DNA of 48,928 bases from positions 1 to 48,928 of the forward strand of contig JAADJE010000090.1 in assembly GCA_013150915.1 (NCBI GenBank), in the 5' to 3' direction. The stretch comes from Gammaproteobacteria bacterium. Its GTDB lineage: Bacteria; Pseudomonadota; Gammaproteobacteria; BMS3Bbin11. How positions within the stretch are numbered: position 1 is the stretch's first letter; every line of letters begins with the position of its first letter. Below are positions 8,758 through 16,847 of this stretch, piece by piece. Below the pieces are notes generated by a model. The model was not told the origin of the DNA and ran no database searches. It worked only from the letters and a program-made list of their open reading frames with translations. A program made the position numbers and the translations under genes.

Positions 8758-9773
8758 CCTTCTGTTGTGATCAAACGGCAGCCAGGTATTTCTGCCCCTT
8801 CAGCTGGAGCGATCTCCCGGAAGGCAATAACTCCACGTGTATAACCGCTGGTATTTAGATAATTTGTTTTATTCCCATAATTACAACCCCCAACATAGAT
8901 CGAGTAGCCCCCCTCACTACGCTCTTCTAATTGATGGGAGTTAAGATGTTCACTTTCTCCACCCCCACGTATATTTTGCATCCAGTTATTATGCAAACAA
9001 AATGCAAAGTAGCCATCATCTTTTGGTTGGTAATCTATTCTCAACATCTCATTTTCATGTATGTCAAACATGCACAGAAGATATCGATATTTAGCCATCC
9101 CAAGTCGCGATACCGATGCCTTTACACTAGGCAACAAAGAGGAAGCATCTTCCTGCGAATAGAATCGATTCCTCTGCCCTGCCCGTCTGATACGAAACTG
9201 TATATATTTCGTACCCAGTAAAAGCTTAAGGCGCCAATAAAAAAATTGCATGCCAACGGCTATACTCACTTGGTATTTTGATTTCATCGCAGCCATTGGT
9301 GGCGGGCTCAGCACCTCCAATGTTGGCATCTGCGTACTGCTCACCATTCGATCACTCACATAATACTGGCGCACCATTAACTGCGTTATCCCATGGTAAG
9401 CAGCGGTATCAAGTCCTTCACTGTGAGCCACACTATCACCCAACAACAGGGTCATCACACCTGACTCTTCGCCACTTTCTTCTTTAAAGATTTCTATACT
9501 GGACTGCTGCCGACTTGAATGAAGACTAACTGCGGTGTAAAAGCTTTTTGTATCGGGGAGAACAATGCGATAAACAGCCCCCCTTTGGATATTTATAAAA
9601 CCGATCGCATAGAAGGTGTCTGCAGACTCCAGAAATCCTTTCCTTTTACCGCCCGCCAGCAAATCGACCAAATCCGGCGCCTCATCTCTTCGCGCCATCC
9701 GCGCAACATCATAGGCCGTCCACAGATGGGACCATATCGCATACACTCCGTCCCTGACTGACTGAAAACTCAT
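8742..9773 (-). CDS. Uncharacterised DUF1214-like protein of the PKS operon
   Basis: The 343-residue protein has no signal peptide or clear TM segment. Two beta-rich parts recall DUF1214/DUF1254 proteins: FYAIGFINIQRGAVYRIVLP near residues 52-71 and, near the C-terminus, FCLHNNWMQNIRGGG followed by NYLNTSGYTRGVIAFRE, which resembles the NWLDT-G-H-x-G-x-x-x-F-R ending of that family. The family has no firmly known reaction. The gene starts 14 nt after the terminal PKS and overlaps the exporter gene by 16 nt, so it is tied to the pathway by position. It could tailor the polyketide or hand it to the exporter. Coding status is secure; the family call is moderate and the function unknown. Confidence 0.6.
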   Translation of the reverse strand: MSFQSVRDGVYAIWSHLWTAYDVARMARRDEAPDLVDLLAGGKRKGFLESADTFYAIGFINIQRGAVYRIVLPDTKSFYTAVSLHSSRQQSSIEIFKEESGEESGVMTLLLGDSVAHSEGLDTAAYHGITQLMVRQYYVSDRMVSSTQMPTLEVLSPPPMAAMKSKYQVSIAVGMQFFYWRLKLLLGTKYIQFRIRRAGQRNRFYSQEDASSLLPSVKASVSRLGMAKYRYLLCMFDIHENEMLRIDYQPKDDGYFAFCLHNNWMQNIRGGGESEHLNSHQLEERSEGGYSIYVGGCNYGNKTNYLNTSGYTRGVIAFREIAPAEGAEIPGCRLITTEGCIKS

Positions 9774-9787
9774 GCTCGATTACGTTA

Positions 9788-12700
9788 TTAGTGGTCGAGT
9801 GTATGCACTGTAGATTCCCCAGCCATAACATTATGCTTGAACGCAGTTCGTCCACCTTCTCCGACTTCTCTACTTTCTATCTCTGACAGGAAATCTCTGA
9901 CTTGCTTCGCCAACAAATATACATTCGGAGGTTTCATCATACTAAAATGATTCCCGTCTATAATGCTCGTATATACATCAGCAAAAGTATACTCACCCCA
10001 ATCTGTCGGAGCCCTCCACTTCAAGCCGTCCTGGGCCCACCATACATGCAGTGGGCAATTGACCGCCTGCGGTACATGCGCCTTGAGTAACTCCACATGC
10101 CTGTCTACCAGAGCTGCCTGCTCGTAAAGCATATCTAACGGCAGATCTGGCGGAAGCGCACCTTGTTTCTGCGCCCAGGAAAGAACCCACTTTAGCCGAT
10201 CATCACCGGTACGTTGCCGTAACTCGCCTTCCACCTCTTCCTTCATATTTTCCGGTAGTTTTGCGATTGTTTCTATAAGCCGACCGCCGAATGCCATTGA
10301 TACTTCAGGCACTTCAGCCCCTACCAGCGACGATGCATCATTTGGCGGATATCGAGAATCGATTATGCCCACAAAGGATGCTTGCGTGCCTCGCCGCTCC
10401 AGCTCTCTTGCCATTGCCAAAGCCAATCTACCACCCAGGGACCAACCTAATAAGTAATACGGCCCCACTGGATTTCGCTGTATGACAACTTGTACATATT
10501 CTTCTACCATAGACTCCAGTGTCTTATGCTCAAGCTTACTGTCGTCCAGTGCAACTGACTGTATGCCAAATATTGGCCGTTCCTCACCAAACACCTGCTT
10601 AAAGTGGTGGTAGGCGTATACCTGCCCCCCCGAAGGATGCAGGCAGAATATCGGCGGCAATTCACCCTTGCCGTGTATTTCCACCAATGGCTGTACTTTT
10701 CCTGGTTTATTTGTTGAGGCAGCTCCACTCTCACCCGGGAGTTCATAGCCAAGTCGTTCTGCAAGCCTCACAGTGGTCTCTTGCAAGGTAATTGGTAACT
10801 TTATATTTTTCCATACATCGGCCAACGCCTCATCAATACCATCATGATGCATAAAGTTGGGGTCACCTATCTGCATTGAGGATGCGTGAACTCCATCTGT
10901 CATTCTCCCTTCTTGATAGGGCTCCAGCATAGCCGGGTTAAATGTCACGCCCAGATGTTTGCACATATCCCGCATTACTGCTTCCGGCCGGGTAACCAGG
11001 TCTTCATAATGCACGATCTTCCAATGCGAAGATGGCCGGCTTTCCAGAAACCTGAATACATTTGTATTTATTGTCGCCCATACCTGTTCTGCTAACAGAT
11101 CCGTATCGCAGCCTTCCATGTTTAACAACTTATCCATGCGATTGCGTACAAACGATTCAATAACGGAATATGGATGTCTTACCAGGAAGATGTACCGGGC
11201 ATCCTTAAACATTGCCCTGGACCTCTCCAATATTTGTATATCCGCACCATAAGATGGTGACTTATCGACCAGTCGACGTCCCCTGGCTGCCTTCTGCAAT
11301 ACAGAATAGATAGTCTCAATAGAAGCATTCTGCTCTTCGGATTTTTTAACGAAATCTTTGGCTTGTTCAGCACCAACTCCGTTCAATTCCATAATGGCAC
11401 GCTCCAGCCCTTCGCCAAGATATGATTCTATATTTTTTGCCCTTTCTCCCATATTTTCAAATGGCAACAGATGCAACTCAGGGGGACAAAACAGCCCCTG
11501 GTTACCTGCCAGCATAACGCGCAGCAAGGTTGAACCCGATCGCGGGCTCGAAAGGATGAAGCACGGCTCCCTCACCGCATTATCTCCGCCACGGCTATCT
11601 TTCATTCTTCTATTGCTTACAATCGCTTCTTCGGCTTTACTCTTCCCTCCGACAGTTTCCAGCTCAGCTAACAGATAGGAGGCCATACCATTGACACTCG
11701 GCCTCTTCATGAATTCATTTGGATATACGGTAATTCCGAATTCTCGCTTAACATCATTAATAACTTCCATGAAGCGAAGCGAATCCATGCCGAAGTTAAT
11801 GGGATCCATGTCAAACGATAGCTCGTCTTTCTTTAAACCCAATACTTTAGAGATACTCTCATGCAAAAAACCACGAATAGAATCCAGCCCTCTCCCCTGC
11901 ACTCCTTCCTTTTCATCACGTAAAGCACCGACCTCTTCCTCAGCTCCCTCGACCTTTCCTGGCACAATCATTTTCTCATTTTTACTGTGCAATAAATCAC
12001 CCAGGAGTGCCGGGCACTGCCCCGCTGGCAACTGCGGAAATAACCTGTGCCAATCTACGTTGAGCACCATTATATTTGGCTTATCTTGTGTTAACAGATT
12101 TCCAAAAATACCGAGGCCAATTTCCGGGGCAATACACTCGATACCAAGCTTGGCCAGACGTCTTTGCTGCATATCGCCCAGCCTATGCGCCATACCTACA
12201 TCAGACCATGGCCCCCAATTAATCGAAATTGCCGGCATCTTCTTTGAGCAACGGAGCATAGCCAGACCATCCATGAATTCGTTTGCCGCCGCATAGTTCG
12301 CCTGGCCCGGCGACCCAAATACTGGAGCAATGGATGAGAAGAATGCAAAGAAGTCCAGAGGTAATGCTTGTGTCAGCACATGCAGATTCCAGGAACCTGA
12401 CACCTTGGGTTTCAACACCCTTTGAAAACGCTCCCAATCCTGCATAGTCAACAGAGCATCGTCCAGAACACCGGCGGCGTGAACAATCCCGCGCATTGGG
12501 GGAAGGGTATTGGCAATTTTTTTCAGGCTACGAGCCAATGCTGAACTGTCACATATATCCACCAGCTCAACGAGAACATTGCATCCCTTGTCTTCCAGCG
12601 CCTTAAGTATATCTTTGGCATGTTGTGACGGGCCGTTTCTTCCCATCAGAACCAGTTGCTGCACACCTTCATTTGCCATCCATTGCGCCACCTCAAGCCC

Positions 12701-15700
12701 GAGCCCTCCCAGCCCGCCTGTAATCAAATAAGTCGCATCGGGATTCATCTCTGCTTTCTTACACGGCTCAACAGGCTTCCTTACAAGACGGGCAGTAAAC
12801 CGGGCTTCACCACGATAAGCTATCTCGTCCTCTCCATCACCAGAGCGTACGTCCTCTATAAATTTGAGCCAGTTTTTTTCAGGGTTGTCTGGATCCAGAT
12901 CCACCAGACCTCCCCAGAGTGTTGGACATTCGCTGCGTATGACACGCCCCAACCCCCATAAACTTCTTTGAAAGGGTTGTACTACAGTGTCACCAGTTCC
13001 AGCCAACTGTGCTCCACAAGTCACGAACCACATATTACAAGCGCCTGTTTCTCTGGCTTTCTTGGCTGCTTTAACCAGACACAAGGCACTGTTCGAAAGA
13101 AATAGCTGGTGCAATTCATCGGACAGATCACATTCCTCATCTGAAACTTTTACATCGCCCCCCCACAGATGAATAACCTGAAAGCCTGCCATTGTTGACT
13201 CTATACTGGCCCCAATGTCCTGAAAAAGGTGTGTATAGTCAGCTTCTGAGGCCGGGTCTATCTGGTAATGATTTCGGTCTTTTTTACGGTAGTTTTCCCC
13301 AGGCTCTACTTCTATACAGATCTCACCGCTTTCGTGTAGAACTTGCGCAAATTCAGACCCTGCACCCATGGACTGGCGCAACAAAACCCAGACCGTGTTC
13401 TTTTTCGAAATATCTTTAGCAGACGAAGAACCTTGAACTGATTTATTCCAATCCAACTGGTAATACCAGTCATCGGCTTCTATCATCGGGTACGAGTCTG
13501 TGCAGGTATCAGCCGGAACCAGGTGCAGACCATCGATAGTGATCAATGTATCTTCTTGATCACCTCGAATTTTTAGATTTGCATAAAAACCTGCGCGACC
13601 ATCCTGCCACCACCGCGCCTCAACCCACATCTGTTGACTCACTATCGCCTCTACCTGACAAGAGTCCGCTGCGCTGACCACCCAGTGACCCTCGTGACCG
13701 CGATCATTTAATATAGCACTCAATACCTCAATGGCTGCATGGAGCGAAATACTACCCGGATAGGTTTTACATATCGCGGCAGGTATATGTGCTTGCAGTG
13801 CAAATCTCCACAATGCCTCTTGTGTTCCAATGAAAATTTCGTCTACCCCCCATGGGTCCCGAAATTTTTCCGCCACTGCAGATCCACCCACCGGCTTGCA
13901 CCGCGACTGAACTGCGGCGATAGCACCCGTACTGCTATAATGCTGTTCTGCTATCCGCTTGCGCACACACTTGCCAGTACACAACAACCTCCACGAGGCT
14001 TCGGTTGAATCATCCTGTGCAAATTCTGTGTCCAGGGCGAATATCTGAAACGAACCTACTCCCTCACCGCTTGATGTTAAAATAAGCGAGCAAAGCTGGT
14101 CTTGTTCAAAAATTAACGACGCATTGGATTCTATGGCTATATCTATGAATTCATACCGCCCTTTGCCAAACGCTTCTTTCGCTGCATATTGCACGTACTC
14201 CATATATGGCGGCATCGGCACTTCATTCCACTGCCCCCCATTTCCTGGCTCGCACGCATCCAACCACTCGTTACTCAGGTTAAATTCAAACTGGATTTCC
14301 CTGAGAGGTGATCGAACCCTTCTCATTTTCAGCAAACCCCCATATGCTGCAGGTTGGTTTGATTTTGGCAGAGAAGATGCTTGCGACTCTGGCTCTCTAT
14401 CTACCCAGTACCGTGACCTCTGGAAGGGATAGGTTGGTACAGCCACCCTATAACCCCGACAATCACTATAAACCGACTTCCATTCAACGTTTATCCCACC
14501 TGCGTACAAATACGCCAGGCTATTGGCCAGGCTTTCCCGCGTGCTTTGCTCTTCATCAATAGCATTGAACAGTTGTACACTATCCTCTCTGTTTAGTGGC
14601 GCATCACCAACCCGCCTCACTAAATTTGAACCGTTATCGGCTAACCGGAGCAGCGTATCAATACCTGCTTCCCTCAAACGCTCTATAGCCTGGGCGTGAT
14701 GTTGCGTAGTATCACGTCGCTTACACCAGTAGTCTGAGTTCGCCACATCGGACGTTGCACCTGGCTCCGGTCGATAACATGAGACATATTTAATGCCTGG
14801 TTGTCTAAAAATCACATCGTGCAAGCCACCGGGCGACTGGTCTGGCTGCGCTTCCCTTGCCAAAAGGGCTAATGCGTCTTCAGGACTGAAAATTCCTGCA
14901 ACACATGCTGCAACATATTCGCCCGTCCCCACTCCTGTGACAGCATCTGGCATTACCCTCCAGGATACCCACATCATTGCCAACGAGTACTGTACGGCAA
15001 ATGCAGTGATCACCCTGCAGGCCATTTGATCGGTCAACGCATTGACACTACAGTCTTCGAGCGGTATTAACGGAATCGGGACGCCCAAATGGTCGGTAGA
15101 CCATTGCCTGCATTTATCGAGCGCATCCCTGAAAGCCGGTTGCGTATGATAGAGCTCCTCAATCATATCTTCAGACTCGGGTACAGCCACACGATCGGGG
15201 AAAATAAATGCCAGCTTCAGATGATCGAGCGACGTTTTACCGCTATTCTCAAATATCTCCCCTTTGTCACCGGCCAGATGCTGTTCCAGCTTGCTCAGGG
15301 CCGTACCACCGGACTGCGCAACAATCGCCATTCGTCTTTCGAAATGAGCACGCCCTGTACTCGCTGTATAACAAACATCCACATATTCCTGTTGCGGACC
15401 CTCTTGCAGGAACCCGACATACCTCTGCGCCAATGCTTCAAGCGCCTCTTCCGACTTAGCCGAAAGTGTCAAAATCTGGAAAGGCAGATTCCCTGCCCGG
15501 GATTCACAGGCGTGACCGGGTGCTTCTTCTATCACAACATGCGCATTTGTTCCGCCGATGCCGAATGAACTTATACATGCCTTTCTTGGACCATTGAGCG
15601 GCCAATCTGAAAGGGTTGTATTTACATAAAACGGGCTATTTCTGAAATTGATATTCGGGTTAGGTTTAACATAGTTAAGACTCGGCGGTATAGATCCATG

Positions 15701-16828
15701 CTCTACTGTTAGTACAGCCTTGATAAAACCTGCAATACCGGCTGCAGACCATAAGTGACCAATATTTGTCTTTACGGATCCTATGGCGCATGAGTGCTTA
15801 TCATCTGATATTGGGCCGAAAGCGCGCATGAGTGCAGTAAATTCGATCAGATCTCCAACCGATGTTCCAGTTCCATGGGTTTCTATGTAGCCAATCTCTT
15901 TTGGGGCTGTACCTGATACTGCGAGCGCTTCCGCTATCACTTCTGCCTGGCCCTGCACACTGGGTGCTGTATACCCCACCTTGTCCGTACCATCATTATT
16001 AATGGCGGTTCCTTTGATTACAGCATGAATGTAATCCTGATCGGCCAGGGCATCATCAAGCCGTTTTAGAACCACAATACCTACGCCATTACCGAGAACT
16101 GTTCCAGACGCATCTGCATCGAAGGCTCTACAGCAACCATCTCGTGAGAATATAACCATGTCATCGGCAGGGAAGCCCGACTTTTGCGGATGAAATATAC
16201 CGACACCGCCAGCCAGGGCCATATCACACTGCCCATCGGACAAACTCTGGCAGGCCATATGCACAGCAACCAGCGAGCTGGAACAGGCAGTCTGCACGGA
16301 TACGCTCGGGCCTTTAAGGTCAAACTTGTACGACACGTAGGTTGAAAAAAAGTCCTTATCGTTTCCAACGTATAGGCGAAAATCACTTAAAGGTGGTTTG
16401 AGTTGCAGGCCCGGCATCAGATTGCAGAGCAGATATGTGCTCATGTTTGCTCCAGCAAAAACGCCCGTATAACCATTATAACTACCCGGCGCATATCCTG
16501 CGTTTTCGAGTGCTTCCCAGGCGCACTCCAGGAATAATCGCCGTTGTGGGTCGAGTAACCTGGCTTCTTTTGGACTTATATTGAAGAACTGAGCATCAAA
16601 ATATTCGATATTCTCAATCACCCCTGCCGCATTTATATAGTCAGGTTCTTTAAGACGCAAAGGGTCCACACCAGCTGCAAGCAAATCCTCTTCCGTAAAA
16701 TTAGAAATCGAATCGACACCATTGCACAGATTTTTCCAGAACTGGCTGATATCATTAGCGCCCGGGAAACGTCCCGCCATACTAATTACGGCAATATCAT
16801 CTCCCGAATGTCCAGCTTTCTCACTCAT
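9788..16828 (-). CDS. Terminal type I PKS (PKS-E): KS-AT(dead)-DH(dead)-KR-ACP-sulfotransferase-thioesterase
   Basis: From the ATG at 16828 (2346 residues; GAGGAA 9 nt upstream), the KS spans about 15-440, with Cys182 in TACSSS, THGTGT and NIGH. The AT region (about 525-800) is degenerate: GVGTGE replaces GHSxGE (Gly634 at the nucleophile). The DH region (about 835-1090) lacks HxxxG and the catalytic Asp (LHAAIE). The KR has GGLGGLG, Tyr1512 and an LDD motif. ACP serine 1683 is in FGMDSL. A PAPS sulfotransferase follows (SSPRSGSTLLR, FLVRHPYSV; about 1750-2035). A thioesterase ends the protein (Ser2130 in GWSLGG, His2294 in GNHFS). This matches CurM/olefin synthase ends that make terminal alkenes. 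An upstream GTG at 16867 would overlap PKS-D and is less likely. Confidence 0.96.
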   Translation of the reverse strand: MSEKAGHSGDDIAVISMAGRFPGANDISQFWKNLCNGVDSISNFTEEDLLAAGVDPLRLKEPDYINAAGVIENIEYFDAQFFNISPKEARLLDPQRRLFLECAWEALENAGYAPGSYNGYTGVFAGANMSTYLLCNLMPGLQLKPPLSDFRLYVGNDKDFFSTYVSYKFDLKGPSVSVQTACSSSLVAVHMACQSLSDGQCDMALAGGVGIFHPQKSGFPADDMVIFSRDGCCRAFDADASGTVLGNGVGIVVLKRLDDALADQDYIHAVIKGTAINNDGTDKVGYTAPSVQGQAEVIAEALAVSGTAPKEIGYIETHGTGTSVGDLIEFTALMRAFGPISDDKHSCAIGSVKTNIGHLWSAAGIAGFIKAVLTVEHGSIPPSLNYVKPNPNINFRNSPFYVNTTLSDWPLNGPRKACISSFGIGGTNAHVVIEEAPGHACESRAGNLPFQILTLSAKSEEALEALAQRYVGFLQEGPQQEYVDVCYTASTGRAHFERRMAIVAQSGGTALSKLEQHLAGDKGEIFENSGKTSLDHLKLAFIFPDRVAVPESEDMIEELYHTQPAFRDALDKCRQWSTDHLGVPIPLIPLEDCSVNALTDQMACRVITAFAVQYSLAMMWVSWRVMPDAVTGVGTGEYVAACVAGIFSPEDALALLAREAQPDQSPGGLHDVIFRQPGIKYVSCYRPEPGATSDVANSDYWCKRRDTTQHHAQAIERLREAGIDTLLRLADNGSNLVRRVGDAPLNREDSVQLFNAIDEEQSTRESLANSLAYLYAGGINVEWKSVYSDCRGYRVAVPTYPFQRSRYWVDREPESQASSLPKSNQPAAYGGLLKMRRVRSPLREIQFEFNLSNEWLDACEPGNGGQWNEVPMPPYMEYVQYAAKEAFGKGRYEFIDIAIESNASLIFEQDQLCSLILTSSGEGVGSFQIFALDTEFAQDDSTEASWRLLCTGKCVRKRIAEQHYSSTGAIAAVQSRCKPVGGSAVAEKFRDPWGVDEIFIGTQEALWRFALQAHIPAAICKTYPGSISLHAAIEVLSAILNDRGHEGHWVVSAADSCQVEAIVSQQMWVEARWWQDGRAGFYANLKIRGDQEDTLITIDGLHLVPADTCTDSYPMIEADDWYYQLDWNKSVQGSSSAKDISKKNTVWVLLRQSMGAGSEFAQVLHESGEICIEVEPGENYRKKDRNHYQIDPASEADYTHLFQDIGASIESTMAGFQVIHLWGGDVKVSDEECDLSDELHQLFLSNSALCLVKAAKKARETGACNMWFVTCGAQLAGTGDTVVQPFQRSLWGLGRVIRSECPTLWGGLVDLDPDNPEKNWLKFIEDVRSGDGEDEIAYRGEARFTARLVRKPVEPCKKAEMNPDATYLITGGLGGLGLEVAQWMANEGVQQLVLMGRNGPSQHAKDILKALEDKGCNVLVELVDICDSSALARSLKKIANTLPPMRGIVHAAGVLDDALLTMQDWERFQRVLKPKVSGSWNLHVLTQALPLDFFAFFSSIAPVFGSPGQANYAAANEFMDGLAMLRCSKKMPAISINWGPWSDVGMAHRLGDMQQRRLAKLGIECIAPEIGLGIFGNLLTQDKPNIMVLNVDWHRLFPQLPAGQCPALLGDLLHSKNEKMIVPGKVEGAEEEVGALRDEKEGVQGRGLDSIRGFLHESISKVLGLKKDELSFDMDPINFGMDSLRFMEVINDVKREFGITVYPNEFMKRPSVNGMASYLLAELETVGGKSKAEEAIVSNRRMKDSRGGDNAVREPCFILSSPRSGSTLLRVMLAGNQGLFCPPELHLLPFENMGERAKNIESYLGEGLERAIMELNGVGAEQAKDFVKKSEEQNASIETIYSVLQKAARGRRLVDKSPSYGADIQILERSRAMFKDARYIFLVRHPYSVIESFVRNRMDKLLNMEGCDTDLLAEQVWATINTNVFRFLESRPSSHWKIVHYEDLVTRPEAVMRDMCKHLGVTFNPAMLEPYQEGRMTDGVHASSMQIGDPNFMHHDGIDEALADVWKNIKLPITLQETTVRLAERLGYELPGESGAASTNKPGKVQPLVEIHGKGELPPIFCLHPSGGQVYAYHHFKQVFGEERPIFGIQSVALDDSKLEHKTLESMVEEYVQVVIQRNPVGPYYLLGWSLGGRLALAMARELERRGTQASFVGIIDSRYPPNDASSLVGAEVPEVSMAFGGRLIETIAKLPENMKEEVEGELRQRTGDDRLKWVLSWAQKQGALPPDLPLDMLYEQAALVDRHVELLKAHVPQAVNCPLHVWWAQDGLKWRAPTDWGEYTFADVYTSIIDGNHFSMMKPPNVYLLAKQVRDFLSEIESREVGEGGRTAFKHNVMAGESTVHTLDH
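9900..10690 (-). other. Thioesterase domain of PKS-E (CurM-like context)
   Basis: This alpha/beta-hydrolase domain begins after a Pro/Lys linker with IFCLHPSGGQVYAYHHF (oxyanion region). It carries the nucleophile motif GWSLGG, an IIDS Asp after the next strand, and the His in GNHFSMM. Directly after a sulfotransferase domain, such a TE hydrolyses a beta-sulfated acyl-ACP, and the acid then loses CO2 and sulfate. Whether this TE has the CurM-type sulfate pocket cannot be judged by eye. Confidence 0.85.
10730..11580 (-). other. Sulfotransferase domain within PKS-E
   Basis: The domain starts with FILSSPRSGSTLLRVMLAG, the PAPS 5'-phosphosulfate loop. It continues with LFCPPELHLLPF, a signature shared by PKS-embedded sulfotransferases, then YIFLVRHPYSVIESFVRN (3'-phosphate site) and IVHYEDLVTRP. 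It lies between the ACP and the TE. Its expected substrate is the 3-hydroxyl of the ACP-bound chain. Confidence 0.92.
14500..15230 (-). other. Degenerate acyltransferase region of PKS-E
   Basis: The usual AT start FxFxGQGxQ is AFIFPDRVAVPE. The nucleophile elbow is GVGTGE with Gly (codon 14927-14929) where Ser belongs. The stretch after EDALALLAREA lacks the HAFHSxLM segment and about 80-90 residues of the small ferredoxin-like subdomain. The post-AT linker VPTYPFQRSRYW remains. The domain cannot load an extender by the known mechanism. Confidence 0.85.
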
Positions 16829-16847
16829 TACACCGTTCCTCTTATTC

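Noticed and set aside
4100-9761. Plus-strand open frames of 60-193 codons across the export genes
   Set aside because: They lie antisense within clear minus-strand genes, have no recognisable motifs and show composition expected of shadow frames.
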